Assembly (NCBI RefSeq): GCF_015553355.1
Contig: NZ_JADNGN010000002.1
Coordinates: forward strand, 52,833-116,832
Reading direction: 5' to 3'
Length of the DNA: 64,000 nt
Source of the DNA: Collinsella aerofaciens
Lineage (GTDB): Bacteria > Actinomycetota > Coriobacteriia > Coriobacteriales > Coriobacteriaceae
Shown: piece by piece, positions 16,820-25,863 of the stretch
Position numbering within the stretch: the stretch's first letter is position 1
Layout: every line of letters begins with the position of its first letter
Position numbers and translations under genes: made by a program
The notes under the pieces: generated by a model
Database searches by the model: none
What the model was told of the DNA's origin: nothing
Seen by the model: only the letters and a program-made list of their open reading frames with translations

Positions 16820-17998
16820 TTACTTGCCGTTGACGATGCGCTCGACGTCGGAAGCGATCATGAACTCCTCGTCCGTGGGGATGACGAAAATCTTGACCTT
16901 GGAATCCTTGGCAGACAGGCACCAAGCGCCATCGCCACGCAGGGCGTTACGGGCATGGTCCATCTTGACGCCCATAAAGGCCAGACGGTCGGCAACGCCG
17001 GCGCGAACGGCCGGAGCGTGCTCACCGATGCCGGCGGTGAAGACCAGCGTGTCCATGCCACACATGGAAGTGGCCATCTCGGCAGCCTTGGCGGCAATCT
17101 TGTAGACGAACATGTCGAAGGCGAGCTGAGCCTCGGGGTCGCCAGCGGCGGCAAGCTCCTCGACGTTGCGGCAGTCGTTGGTCTTGCCACCGGTCACAGC
17201 CAAAAGGCCGGACTTCTTGTTCATCATCTCGTCGACCTCGTCGAAGGTGTAGCCGCCCTCGCGCTGCAGGTAGCACACGGTAGCCGGGTCGATGGAGCCG
17301 CAGCGGGTGCCCATCATGACGCCGTCGAGCGGGGTGAGGCCCATGGTGGTGTCCATGCACTTGCCGTCCTCGATGGCGCACAGGGAAGCGCCGGAGCCGA
17401 TATGGCACACGACGACTTTGCGGGCCTCGCCGTCGGTCATCTCGGCGACCTTCTTGGAGATGTAACGGTAGCTGGTGCCATGAGCGCCATACTTACGGAT
17501 GTGCAGCTTGTCGCAAACGTCCTTGGGCAGGGCGTAGGTCTTGGCGACCTCGGGCATGTTGAAGTGGAAAGCGGTGTCGTAGACCGTAACGTTGGGCAGG
17601 TCGGGATACTGCTCCAGGCAGTACTCGATAACGTTGGCCTCGGGGTTGTTGTGCAGCGGCGCCAGCGGGGCGACCTCGCGAATCTTGGCGAGAACGTCCT
17701 CGTCGACAAGGGAGGAATCGCCAAAGTACCAGCCGCCCTGAACGATACGGTGGCCAATGCCCTCAATCTTGACGCCGTTGGCCTCGAGATCCTTCAGAAC
17801 GACCTCGATGGCGACCTTGTGGTCGGGGAACTCGATGTTCTCGGTCACCTTCTTGGAACCGTTGGCAGCGTGGGTGAAGGTACCGCCGGTAAAGCAGACG
17901 CGCTCGCAGGAGCCCTTTGCGGACACCTTGTGGGACTTGGTATCGATGACCTGATACTTAAGCGTCGAAGATCCTGCGTTGACGACCAGAACGTTCAT
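16820..17998 (-). CDS. ackA: Acetate kinase, copy A
   Basis: A 392-residue acetate kinase with the same landmarks as its neighbour: NAGSSTLKYQV, GHRIVQGGW, YDTAFHFNMP, YGAHGTSYRY, HIGSGASLCAI, GTRCGSIDP and FTAGIGEH. It works with Pta to make ATP from acetyl phosphate. Compared with copy B it has Gly-Ser in place of Gly-Asn in the phosphate loop, and a different Tyr in the HGTS segment, so kinetics or substrate chain length (acetate against propionate or butyrate) may differ; that is inference. The start codon at 17998 opens the conserved MNVLVVNAGSS. Confidence 0.96.
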   Translation of the reverse strand: MNVLVVNAGSSTLKYQVIDTKSHKVSAKGSCERVCFTGGTFTHAANGSKKVTENIEFPDHKVAIEVVLKDLEANGVKIEGIGHRIVQGGWYFGDSSLVDEDVLAKIREVAPLAPLHNNPEANVIEYCLEQYPDLPNVTVYDTAFHFNMPEVAKTYALPKDVCDKLHIRKYGAHGTSYRYISKKVAEMTDGEARKVVVCHIGSGASLCAIEDGKCMDTTMGLTPLDGVMMGTRCGSIDPATVCYLQREGGYTFDEVDEMMNKKSGLLAVTGGKTNDCRNVEELAAAGDPEAQLAFDMFVYKIAAKAAEMATSMCGMDTLVFTAGIGEHAPAVRAGVADRLAFMGVKMDHARNALRGDGAWCLSAKDSKVKIFVIPTDEEFMIASDVERIVNGK

Positions 17999-18051
17999 GT
18001 GTCTCCCTACTAACAGGCGGTGTGGCGCCGCCAGGTTACATACGTTTCAAT

Positions 18052-18085
18052 AATAAACCCAAACGCCCTCACGCTCGGGTTTATT
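18052..18085 (-). terminator. Terminator after the MFS gene
   Basis: AATAAACCC pairs with GGGTTTATT around a 16-nt loop, about 33 bp past the MFS stop. Confidence 0.6.
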
Positions 18086-18118
18086 GCGTTGATATATAAG
18101 TTATCGGTGCCTAAATAC

Positions 18119-19279
18119 TCATGGCCTTTGGCTTGTAAGACGAAAGAGCGCGGGGATATACACCAGAGAAGAAATCCCGAGCGCAACAAGCAATATGACT
18201 CGAATGTCCGCGATGCTGCTCAACGCAGCATTGAACAGATAGAAAAGGATGGCACCCACCGCCACCATCTGGCTTTGAACCGAAATCAGTGAACAGCGCA
18301 TCGAAGAATCGGCAGCATTTTGAAAAATCGAGTATTTGATTGGGGCAAACAACGAGTACGCAACCGTCTGCAGCACATAGAACACGGGCATCAAATTAGC
18401 CGGAGTAAGGGGAATCAAAAACAAAGCTGTCAATACTAAGCGAATGATGCCGCAAATACGCGCAAAACGGCCCTTGTCGACACGAGCAATCACACTGGGC
18501 ACAATAAATCCTATGGAGGCGGAGGCAAGGAGCTGGACCGCAATGGTCGCGCCCGAAGCGACAGCATTCATTCCGCGGCCTGCAAGCAACAGTGAGAAGA
18601 AGTCTTCCAGGGCGACAAAAGCAAATGCCTGAGAACAGTCCATGATGAACGCTGACCGAAGAATGCCATTACCCGCAATAGCAGCACCGATCATCTTCGG
18701 GCTCATTCCATGCCCAGGTGTCACCGCAGCGCCCTCTCTTCTCGCCTCAGGAATACAGACAACGACAACCAATGTCAGCACCATTGTGATGATATCGACC
18801 GAAAGCCCAATGAGATACGCGCCAACGGACGAAATGAAACCGCCCACGCAAGCGGAGATGGCATAAGAGGCATAGAAAACAAATCGCTCAACGACATTAA
18901 GTCTTACGAGCTGGTCCTGAGAGACGCTGTCAATGTAAATCGCTTCTATGGATCCGCTCACACATGCAACGGCAAAACCTTTGAGAGCAAACGCGCCGAT
19001 TAAAAGCAGAGGAGAACGGACGAGAAGCAGGGCGACATAGTATCCAAGCATCCCCACGACGCCAACGAGACCACTTGTCTTTCGTCCAAACCTATCGGCA
19101 ATATAGCCAGTGGGAACTTCAAGGATGAACTTGCTCATTTGATATGCAATCATCATGCTAGAAATCGCTACCATCGAAAGCCCGACGAACTCAAGGTAGA
19201 CGGTTAGAAAATACAAGATGGTGCTAAAGTTCGACAGGAAAACGAACATCATATAAAGCAAAATCGTACGGTTTTTCAT
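18119..19279 (-). CDS. MFS transporter
   Basis: A 12-helix major facilitator protein of about 386 residues in the inner membrane. The loop between helices 2 and 3 carries EVPTGYIADRFGRK, the MFS signature. Hydrophobic segments are spaced as two six-helix halves with a short central loop. The chosen ATG at 19279 has GGAGG seven bases upstream. The substrate cannot be deduced; drug or metabolite efflux is common in this subfamily. A LysR regulator gene lies upstream on the same strand, 119 bp away, and may control it. The region is somewhat AT-richer than its neighbours. Confidence 0.85.
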   Translation of the reverse strand: MKNRTILLYMMFVFLSNFSTILYFLTVYLEFVGLSMVAISSMMIAYQMSKFILEVPTGYIADRFGRKTSGLVGVVGMLGYYVALLLVRSPLLLIGAFALKGFAVACVSGSIEAIYIDSVSQDQLVRLNVVERFVFYASYAISACVGGFISSVGAYLIGLSVDIITMVLTLVVVVCIPEARREGAAVTPGHGMSPKMIGAAIAGNGILRSAFIMDCSQAFAFVALEDFFSLLLAGRGMNAVASGATIAVQLLASASIGFIVPSVIARVDKGRFARICGIIRLVLTALFLIPLTPANLMPVFYVLQTVAYSLFAPIKYSIFQNAADSSMRCSLISVQSQMVAVGAILFYLFNAALSSIADIRVILLVALGISSLVYIPALFRLTSQRP

Positions 19280-19398
19280 GCCCCGCCCTCCAAGAGTCAG
19301 CAATCTAAATCGGAATCTTAGAAAAGCATGAGGGCAAAACTGTCAGCTATGTGTTGCAAGGCGTCAATAATCACTTGACGTCTCGAAGCCAATTAATC

Positions 19399-20289
19399 TC
19401 ACGAAGCAAGATGACGCAATAGGTGCAGAAAAACCGTCTGGTGTCGATCGGTCCAGGCATTTTGTCGATAGCAAAAGTAGATGGGCAAGGCTACGTCATG
19501 CGAGCCTTCAATGGAGCACTCGCTCACTTCCAGTCCATCTGATGCGAGAGAAGAGCCAGAAAAACTCAATATCAATCCCCCGGCTTGAAGAAACTCAGTC
19601 TGCGCCCTGTTTCCGTATTCGACATCGCGAAAGCGGAAATTAACCAGCTGAGCTTCGGGACATTGATTGACTGCATTGAGACAGGGCGACAAATTAATGG
19701 GAACAGCTAACCTGCCGCCCAGTAACTCACGAACGGTCATAGCACCCACAGATTGATGACCCGCTGGGCACGAAAGAACCTTGAGCTCCTTTTCACCCAA
19801 GTATTTCGAAGAAAGGACACTGTCCCTTGGTTCCTCAAATGAGATGGCCGCATCCGAAATGCCAAGCACAAGTGATTCAAAGCATGTAGCCGTCGGCTGA
19901 TGCCAAACATCAAGGTGAATCTGAGGGTGCGAGCTTTCAAACGAGTCGTACCAGTTTTCGGAAAAAAGACGCCCCCGCCCGTGAAGACAGGGGGCGTAAA
20001 GACGGAAATGGCCGTCGGGCGAAACGCCGCCGTTCCCCGATTGAGCGTACTTTTTGAGATCGTCGACTTGCGCCAGGATCACGCGTGCACGATGCGCAAA
20101 TTCTCTGCCCGCCGGAGACAAAACAGCCTCCCCCGCCGATCGGTCGAGCAAAACAATCTGATACTCAGATTCCAACTTTTTTATTGCCGACGAAACGGCC
20201 TGCGGACTCACGTGAACGGCGCGAGCCGCTTTGCGCACGCCGCCATAGTTCGCTACCGCTTGAAGGTATTCGAGTTGAGAAAGCTGCAT
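19399..20289 (-). CDS. LysR family transcriptional regulator
   Basis: 296 residues. An N-terminal winged helix-turn-helix (QLEYLQAVANYGGVRKAARAVHVSPQAVSSAIKKLE, residues about 5-40) is followed by the long linker helix and a substrate-binding domain with periplasmic-protein fold. The start is supported by GGAG six bases before the ATG. The effector is unknown. Position upstream of and parallel to the MFS gene suggests a regulator and transporter pair, although LysR genes are more often divergent from their targets. The effector domain is Cys-rich for the family. Confidence 0.88.
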   Translation of the reverse strand: MQLSQLEYLQAVANYGGVRKAARAVHVSPQAVSSAIKKLESEYQIVLLDRSAGEAVLSPAGREFAHRARVILAQVDDLKKYAQSGNGGVSPDGHFRLYAPCLHGRGRLFSENWYDSFESSHPQIHLDVWHQPTATCFESLVLGISDAAISFEEPRDSVLSSKYLGEKELKVLSCPAGHQSVGAMTVRELLGGRLAVPINLSPCLNAVNQCPEAQLVNFRFRDVEYGNRAQTEFLQAGGLILSFSGSSLASDGLEVSECSIEGSHDVALPIYFCYRQNAWTDRHQTVFLHLLRHLAS

Positions 20290-20330
20290 AGGTTACTCCA
20301 AAGGCAGCCAAGGCGACGGGCTGTGCGTCC

Positions 20331-20666
20331 TCAGATGAGGTTCTCGCCCAGGTTCTTGCCGCCGAGGACGTGCATGTGGAAGTGCATTACGGTCTGGCCA
20401 GCGTTGACGCCCTTGTTGGAGATGACGCGGAAACCGTCCTCCAAGCCCTTGACCTTGGCGACCTCCTGGATGGCGTGGGCCATGGCGCCCATGGTCTCGG
20501 CGGGCACGTTATCGGCGATGTCGCTGTAGTGCTTCTTGGGGATCACGAGCGTGTGGACCGGCGCCTGGGGATTGAGGTCGTCGAAGGCGATGACTTGGTC
20601 GTCCTCGTAAACGACGGTCGAGGGGATCTCGTGGTTGGCAATTTTGCAGAAGATGCAATCACACAT
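20331..20666 (-). CDS. HIT family nucleotide hydrolase (HinT-like)
   Basis: A 111-residue histidine triad protein, which hydrolyses AMP-lysine or other nucleoside phosphoramidates. The triad is in HFHMHVLGG near the C-terminus, the N-terminus carries CIFCKIANHEIPSTVVYEDD, and LVIPKKHYSDI is the usual central strand. Start at 20666 with AAAGGA upstream. It stands between LysR and xseB on the same strand and may be part of the xseAB transcript. Confidence 0.94.
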   Translation of the reverse strand: MCDCIFCKIANHEIPSTVVYEDDQVIAFDDLNPQAPVHTLVIPKKHYSDIADNVPAETMGAMAHAIQEVAKVKGLEDGFRVISNKGVNAGQTVMHFHMHVLGGKNLGENLI

Positions 20667-20715
20667 GGTTGGTTCCTTTCTCGCAGACCAAGGTAATTAT
20701 ATTTGGTCGGGGTGG

Positions 20716-20982
20716 TTAGAACGAAAGGTTGTCGTCGGTGTTGGCGGCTTCGCCGTCGGCGAGCACGTCGTTGCCGTCGACGTCCTTCAGGAGCACCGAG
20801 ACCTTCTGCTCGGCATCGGACAAGCGGGTACGCAGGCTCTTGAGGAGCTCGACGCCGCGGGTATAGCTCTCAAGCGACTCCTCGAGCTCCATATCGCCCG
20901 ATTCCAAGCTGCGTATGATGAGCTCCAACTCCTGCGAAGCCTGCTTGTACGTAAGCTGCTCGACCGGGGTCTTCTCTGCCAT
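20716..20982 (-). CDS. xseB: Exodeoxyribonuclease VII small subunit
   Basis: An 88-residue small subunit of the ssDNA-specific exonuclease VII. The core LTYKQASQELELIIRSLESGDMELEESL and the helical YTRGVELLKSLRTRLSDAEQKV match the family; the tail after about residue 70 is acidic and variable. The gene follows xseA by 42 bp in the same direction, as in most genomes. AGGAAA lies before the ATG. Confidence 0.94.
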   Translation of the reverse strand: MAEKTPVEQLTYKQASQELELIIRSLESGDMELEESLESYTRGVELLKSLRTRLSDAEQKVSVLLKDVDGNDVLADGEAANTDDNLSF

Positions 20983-21024
20983 ATCTGTTTCCTTTCCTAA
21001 AGGTTTATCGCTATGAAACGCGGT

Positions 21025-22476
21025 CTACTCGACCGTATTGACCGTTGCTGCCACGTTGCCGTCTGCCATGCGCACGCGGATGGCGTCGCCGGGCTTAAAG
21101 GTCTTGGCGCTCGTAGCCACACCATCATCGCTGTATGCGATGGAATAGCCACGGGCAAGCACCTTGAGCGGCGACAGGGCATCGAGCGACGCGGCAGCTC
21201 GGCCCAGGTCGGACACTGGCTTGCTGAGCATCGTACGTCCCTGATGCTCCAGACGGGAACTCGCAAGCGTGAGCGCATGGCGCTTGCCATCGAGTCCCGA
21301 GGTGCTTGTAGCCAGACGCTCGGGCAGGCGTTCAAAGCTGGATCGGAACGCCCCGACCGAGCGCGTTATGGCACCGGACAAACGATCGGCCGTCAAGGCA
21401 AGCTCTGACTCACGACGCTCGACCATAAATGTCGGATCGTTGAGACACGGGCGGCATGCGGCCGCATCGAGCGCGTCGCCCAAGCGAGCCGTATAGGTAT
21501 CCCAGGAACGACGGCCACGCTGATCGAGCATCTCCAGGTCGACCTGGGCCGACCCAATCATCGATGCCATCGCGGCACCCAGACGCTGATGGCGCGCCTC
21601 GAGCACATCGGCCAACTCCGTCATGGCCGGCGCCACCGATTCGGCCGCCGCCGTGGGCGTGGAGGCGCGGCGGTCGCTCACCATGTCGCAAATCGAGGTA
21701 TCGGGCTCATGGCCAATGCCGGTCACCACGGGCACAGGGCAAGCCGCCACCGCACGGGCAAGCTCCTCGTCGTTAAAGGTCATGAGGTCCTCGAAGGAAC
21801 CGCCACCACGCACCAGCAAAATACAGTCGGGCGCTGGCGTAATGGCAGCGGCGCGGTGCAAGCCTTCAATAAGCTCTGCCGGCGCACCCTCGCCCTGGAC
21901 CTTTGCGCCCACGCAGACGAGCTCGACGAGCGGGTTGCGTCGGCGCAGCGTACGCTTGACGTCGTCGATTACCGCACCGGAAAGCGAGGTGACAACCGCC
22001 ACGCGTGAGCAGAACACCGGGATGCGGCGTTTGCGCGCTTCGTCCATCAGGCCCTCGCGGCGTAGCTTTTCGGCCAGTTGCGCCACTTGTTGACGCAGCA
22101 GACCCTCCCCCGCCAGCGAAAACGAGCGAGCGACAAAGCTCATACGACCCGTGGGCTTATAGAGGTTGAAGCTGCCCTTAAAGCTCACCTGCATGCCGTC
22201 ACGCAGATCGAAGGTACGCTTGAGATAGGCGCCCTTCCAGATGATGCAGTCGACGGCGGCCGAGTCGTCTTTAATCTGGAAGTAGCAGTGGCCGCTTCGG
22301 GCGTTGGGACCACGGAAACCCGTGACCTCGCCCAGGACACTCAGCTGCGGAATGGCATCGAGCGCACCAGCGGCGATCTCCACCGCCTGGCTCACGCTGA
22401 GCTCCTTGCGCTCCTGCTCATCCGAACCGTCAAACTCGGCGGAAACGGCATTGCCGGTTAGATTCCAGCCTGCCAC
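21025..22476 (-). CDS. xseA: Exodeoxyribonuclease VII large subunit
   Basis: Catalytic large subunit of exonuclease VII, which degrades single-stranded DNA in repair. An N-terminal OB fold (LSVLGEVTGFRGPNARSGHCYFQIKD) is followed by the catalytic domain with RRIPVFCSRVAVVTSLSGAVIDDV and RGGGSFEDLMTFNDEELARA, GIGHEPDTSICDMVSDRRASTPTAAAE, then a coiled helical region. I choose a GTG start at 22476, five bases after AGGAGG, giving 483 residues; an upstream ATG at 22503 has no ribosome site. xseB follows. Confidence 0.95.
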   Translation of the reverse strand: MAGWNLTGNAVSAEFDGSDEQERKELSVSQAVEIAAGALDAIPQLSVLGEVTGFRGPNARSGHCYFQIKDDSAAVDCIIWKGAYLKRTFDLRDGMQVSFKGSFNLYKPTGRMSFVARSFSLAGEGLLRQQVAQLAEKLRREGLMDEARKRRIPVFCSRVAVVTSLSGAVIDDVKRTLRRRNPLVELVCVGAKVQGEGAPAELIEGLHRAAAITPAPDCILLVRGGGSFEDLMTFNDEELARAVAACPVPVVTGIGHEPDTSICDMVSDRRASTPTAAAESVAPAMTELADVLEARHQRLGAAMASMIGSAQVDLEMLDQRGRRSWDTYTARLGDALDAAACRPCLNDPTFMVERRESELALTADRLSGAITRSVGAFRSSFERLPERLATSTSGLDGKRHALTLASSRLEHQGRTMLSKPVSDLGRAAASLDALSPLKVLARGYSIAYSDDGVATSAKTFKPGDAIRVRMADGNVAATVNTVE

Positions 22477-22547
22477 GCAGCCTCCTTTCGTTATCGTGCA
22501 CAAGGGCTTCGGCCCTGCGCAAATTCAAGTCCAACACATAGTACAGC

Positions 22548-22576
22548 GCCGCGGGGACACGAATCCCCGCGGCGCC
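22548..22576 (-). terminator. Strong GC hairpin after the zinc peptidase gene
   Basis: GCGCCGCGGGG pairs with CCCCGCGGCGC around a short loop, 16 bp past the stop. There is no T-run, so it may stabilise the mRNA end rather than terminate. Confidence 0.5.
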
Positions 22577-22591
22577 CAGCGACCCAATTTG

Positions 22592-23296
22592 TTATCGGTT
22601 GGAGTTTCTGTTGTAGCGAGCCATAAGATAGAGCAGCTGAATAATCGAGGTGAGCGCAGCGGCAACATAGGTAAGCGCGGCGGCCGTCAGCACCTTCTTG
22701 GCACCGTTGACCTGCTTGGAACTCATACCCGACTGCTCAATATATGCCACGGCGCGGCGGCTGGCATCAATCTCGACCGGCAGCGTAACCAACTGGAACA
22801 ACACACTAAACGAGAAGAAGATCAGCGCGAGGGTCGTGAGCCCGGCAATGTTCATAAACAGGCCCAAGAGCAACACGATGGTCCAGGTGTTCTGGGTAAA
22901 GTTGACGACCGGCACGAGGGCGGTACGTACTTTCATCATGGCATAGCCGCTTTGACACTGGACGGCATGGCCCGCCTCGTGGCAGGCGACGGCAACGCTT
23001 GCGACCGAACCGCCCGAACGGTTGGCATCCGACAGATACAGGTTGTTATCCTGCGGGTTGTAATGGTCGGTGAGCTCACCGGCAACACCCTTGATACCCA
23101 CGGCATTGCAACCGTTGGCGTCAAGCATGCGGCGAGCAACCGTGGCGCCCGTGTCGCCGTCCGAGCGAACCTTGGACCAGGTCTTGTACGTCGAATTGAT
23201 ATAGCTCTGCGCAGCAAGGCCAAGCACCGTGCAGACAAGAACAACCAGCAGGTACAGCGGGTCGATGACAAAGCCGTATCCATAGTAATAAGGCAT
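22592..23296 (-). CDS. Membrane zinc metallopeptidase, YugP-like
   Basis: A 234-residue membrane protein. An N-terminal helix (DPLYLLVVLVCTVLGLAAQ) is followed by a soluble segment with the zinc motif ACHEAGHAVQ near residue 112, then three more hydrophobic helices. The order and length match the YugP/DUF2268-unrelated neutral zinc peptidase group of Firmicutes and Actinobacteria. The start at 23296 (MPYYYGYG) has GGAGG seven bases upstream. The substrate is unknown. A class I compound hairpin begins 85 bp upstream of its start. Confidence 0.87.
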   Translation of the reverse strand: MPYYYGYGFVIDPLYLLVVLVCTVLGLAAQSYINSTYKTWSKVRSDGDTGATVARRMLDANGCNAVGIKGVAGELTDHYNPQDNNLYLSDANRSGGSVASVAVACHEAGHAVQCQSGYAMMKVRTALVPVVNFTQNTWTIVLLLGLFMNIAGLTTLALIFFSFSVLFQLVTLPVEIDASRRAVAYIEQSGMSSKQVNGAKKVLTAAALTYVAAALTSIIQLLYLMARYNRNSNR

Positions 23297-23380
23297 GCGA
23301 ATTCCTCCGAGTCGAGTTACACGTTGGAGGCATTTTACCCATTCGACTGACCAGCAAATCAACATCAATGTTTTGGCAAT

Positions 23381-23527
23381 GTCAGCGAAAACGGCCGAGA
23401 GCGAGCAAGGTGACGTGAAAGAGAAGCGACGCGTACTTTGGTACGCGAGCGACGATTGAACGTCAGATTGCCGCTCTCGGCCGTTTGCAGCGTCGAGCTG
23501 TTACGCGGTTTGGTAAAACCGCGTAAC
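23381..23527 (-). repeat. Class I compound hairpin, copy 1
   Basis: About 147 bp. In plus-strand order: outer arm AAACGGCCGAGAGCG (23389-23403), inner arm TGACGT, tip GCGTAC-TTTG-GTACGC (23431-23446), ACGTCA, outer arm CGCTCTCGGCCGTTT (23472-23486), a conserved AGCGTCGAGC stretch and a separate 12-bp hairpin GTTACGCGGTTT / AAACCGCGTAAC (23500-23527). It abuts the 3' end of the RNase D gene. The core is shared with 44863-45009 and 58980-59119; the outer arms are not. No T-run follows. Confidence 0.85.
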
Positions 23528-23534
23528 TATATAC

Positions 23535-24668
23535 CTACAGCAATTCGATTTTTCCGTCCTTCACGGTGAGTCCCATATTGCCGGAAAGCAGATCGTCCAG
23601 GCGCGAGCCCACAAGCTCAAAGCGCCAGCCTTCGCGCAAGGGGCTCTGCTCGGGATGCTCAATATAGTCGGCCAGGTCATCGCGCGAGGCAATGACCGAA
23701 GTCGCCACGCCCGAGCGCTCGGCAACCAGGCGGATGAGCGCGTACATCAGGTCCGTCACACTCTCCAACTCCGGCGAAATCTGACGGTGCCCGCGCACCA
23801 TGAGCGGCAGGCGATCGTGCGGGCAGCTCGCGCCGCGCTTGATGGCCATGAGCGCACCGTCCACGTCGCGCTCCCCCAACTGATCGGTACCGCGGATACT
23901 ACGGAACTCCTCAACGCGCACGGGATTGCGCTTAACGAGCGCAAGCAGCGTGTCGTCGGACATGACCCACTTGCGCGGGATGTTACGGCGCTCGGCGCGG
24001 TCCTCGCGCCAGGCGGCGAGCTCGCGCGCGATGCCCAACTGGTGACGGCTGCACGAATTGATGCGTTTGACCTTGCGGAACGCCTCGTGGCGATCGGCGC
24101 GATAGTGCGACTCGTCAGCCAGCGGGCGCAGCTCGTCGAGCACCCAGTCCACACGGCCCAGCTCGCGCAGGCGGCTCATCATCTCGGTATAGGCGACGAT
24201 CAAGTACTTGACGTCATCAATCGCATACTCAATCTGCTTATCGGTCAGCGGGCGGCGCGACCAGTCGGTCAGCGACTCGGTCTTGGGCAGCGATACGCCG
24301 CAGAACGTCTGAACAAGCGCGCCATACGAAATCTGCTGGCGCTCGCCCAAAAAGGCGGCGGCGACCTGCGTATCGAAAATCGGTCGTGGCAGCACGCCCA
24401 CGGTATGGAGCATGACCTCCATATCCTGCGAGCACGCGTGGAAGACCTTGGTCACGCTCTCGTCGGCCATAAGCTCGGCCAGCGGCAATAGGTCGTCGAT
24501 TACCAGGGGATCGACCGCGACGCTCTCGGCAGGGGTGGCAATCTGAACCAAACACAGACGCGGGTGGAATGTGCGCTCGCGCAAAAACTCGGTATCGACG
24601 GCAATCGCGTCGAACTCACGGGCGCGCTGGCAAAAGGCGAGTAGAGCCTGATGTGTGGAAATGTACAT
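23535..24668 (-). CDS. rnd: Ribonuclease D
   Basis: 3'-5' exoribonuclease of the DEDDy family that trims tRNA and other stable RNA ends; about 377 residues. Exonuclease motifs: AIAVDTEFLRERTF (Exo I), FHACSQDMEVML (Exo II, Asp) and YAIDDVKYLIVAY (Exo III with the Tyr). One HRDC domain follows about residue 205 (AAWREDRAERRNIPRKWVMSDDTL), and the C-terminus carries a second HRDC-like region. I start at 24668 (MYISTHQ), the usual opening; an in-frame ATG at 24704 adds twelve residues. The class I hairpin follows the stop after eight bases. Confidence 0.93.
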   Translation of the reverse strand: MYISTHQALLAFCQRAREFDAIAVDTEFLRERTFHPRLCLVQIATPAESVAVDPLVIDDLLPLAELMADESVTKVFHACSQDMEVMLHTVGVLPRPIFDTQVAAAFLGERQQISYGALVQTFCGVSLPKTESLTDWSRRPLTDKQIEYAIDDVKYLIVAYTEMMSRLRELGRVDWVLDELRPLADESHYRADRHEAFRKVKRINSCSRHQLGIARELAAWREDRAERRNIPRKWVMSDDTLLALVKRNPVRVEEFRSIRGTDQLGERDVDGALMAIKRGASCPHDRLPLMVRGHRQISPELESVTDLMYALIRLVAERSGVATSVIASRDDLADYIEHPEQSPLREGWRFELVGSRLDDLLSGNMGLTVKDGKIELL

Positions 24669-24766
24669 ATCAACCCATCGAATAAGGTTAGGCCCGAAAA
24701 ACACGGGTAGGATATCGGCATTGCCTTACAACTATACTCGGTTAGTCACAGAACGGGAACGTAAGT

Positions 24767-25684
24767 ATGCGCTGCCTTATCATCCACAACCCGGCATCGG
24801 GCCCCAGCTCAGATGAAATCTACGCATTCACGCACGCCCTCGCGCAGGGCGGCGACGAGGTCGTGATGCGTTTTATCGGCGATGGCATGGAGCCCGAGGA
24901 TGCCGTGGCAGACGTGCGCGAGTTTGATCGCGTGGTCGTTTCGGGCGGCGACGGCACCGTCTCCAACGTGCTCGACCAGATGCGCGGGTGCGGTGTCCCC
25001 ACGCTCGTCTTCCCCTCCGGCACAGCCTGTCTATTCTTTAACAACATCGGTAATGCCCCCGAGGCAGCGGCGCTCGCCAAGGCCTGCCGTGCCGGTCGCA
25101 CGGTCAAAGTCGACATGGGTGAGCTCTTTTGGCTCGACGAGAACGGCAACGAGAAGCGCCACGGCTTTATCATCATCGCCGGCTCGGGCTTCGACGCCGA
25201 GATCATGATGAAGGCCGCCCCCACCAAAAACGACATCGGCGAGATCGCTTACTTCCTCTCCGCGCTCGCCACGCCCAATCCCACGGTGGCGCACTTTACG
25301 ATTGAGCATGACGGCATTGTCGAGGAGCTCGACGGCATCTGCTGCATGGCCGGCAACACCTCGGTCATCCAAAACGACATCAACCTGTTCCCCGACTGCC
25401 GTATGAACGATGGCATGGTCGACATTGCGGTCATCGAACCCGTAAAAACTGTGCAGCTTCTACCGACTGTGATCACCGCCGCACTCGACCCCGCCGGCAA
25501 GGTACTCGGCCGCCCGCAGTTCAAGATCATCCAGACCAAGGAAGCCAAGATCACCTGCACCCCGTCGCTGGGCATGCAGTTCGATGGCGAGATCATCTCC
25601 AGCAATTCGGGCGTCTTTGGAGCCCGCGCGCTTCCGCAATGCCTCGACCTCATCGTCGACGAATTCTCCCCGCTCGGAAAATAG
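24767..25684 (+). CDS. Diacylglycerol kinase family lipid kinase
   Basis: 305 residues of the DagK/YegS-like catalytic domain. RCLIIHNPASGPSS opens the nucleotide-binding fold, VVVSGGDGTVSNVLDQM is the GGDGT signature, LVFPSGTACLFFNNI is the second glycine-rich loop, and QFDGEIIS near the C-terminus is the conserved DGE. It should phosphorylate a lipid such as diacylglycerol or undecaprenol, probably at the membrane surface; the substrate is not determined by sequence. A 30-residue membrane peptide gene follows nine bases later. Confidence 0.9.
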   Translation: MRCLIIHNPASGPSSDEIYAFTHALAQGGDEVVMRFIGDGMEPEDAVADVREFDRVVVSGGDGTVSNVLDQMRGCGVPTLVFPSGTACLFFNNIGNAPEAAALAKACRAGRTVKVDMGELFWLDENGNEKRHGFIIIAGSGFDAEIMMKAAPTKNDIGEIAYFLSALATPNPTVAHFTIEHDGIVEELDGICCMAGNTSVIQNDINLFPDCRMNDGMVDIAVIEPVKTVQLLPTVITAALDPAGKVLGRPQFKIIQTKEAKITCTPSLGMQFDGEIISSNSGVFGARALPQCLDLIVDEFSPLGK

Positions 25685-25693
25685 GAGGACCCT

Positions 25694-25786
25694 ATGAACG
25701 ACAATCCCCTGCTCGGCTTTATCATCATCGTTTTGGCCATGCTCGTCGGCTATGCGATCAACGTGATCCACCGCCGGAAGAAGTAA
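25694..25786 (+). CDS. Small single-pass membrane protein (30 residues)
   Basis: The reading frame begins nine bases after the lipid kinase stop, with TAGGAGGA a few bases before the ATG, an almost ideal ribosome site. It encodes a short polar start, one hydrophobic helix (GFIIIVLAMLVGYAINVI) and a basic HRRKK end, so the C-terminus should face the cytoplasm. A terminator follows at 25822. The size, membrane helix and coupling suggest that it is a real small protein, perhaps a partner of the lipid kinase. I know of no family. Confidence 0.75.
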   Translation: MNDNPLLGFIIIVLAMLVGYAINVIHRRKK

Positions 25787-25821
25787 CTCCACATTGGTAT
25801 GATATTCATCCAATTATCGTC

Positions 25822-25863
25822 TCCCCTGCTGTTTATGCATTTGCCAAACAGCAGGGGATTTTC
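25822..25863 (+). terminator. Terminator after the lipid kinase operon
   Basis: TCCCCTGCTGTTT pairs with AAACAGCAGGGGA (13 bp), followed by TTTTC, 36 bp after the small protein gene. Confidence 0.88.

Noticed and set aside
16814-18013. 399-codon plus-strand frame opposite acetate kinase copy A
   Set aside because: Shadow of a clear acetate kinase gene.
23500-23527. GTTACGCGGTTT hairpins as plain intrinsic terminators
   Set aside because: None of the three copies is followed by a T-run on the gene-sense strand, and they are part of a larger conserved element.
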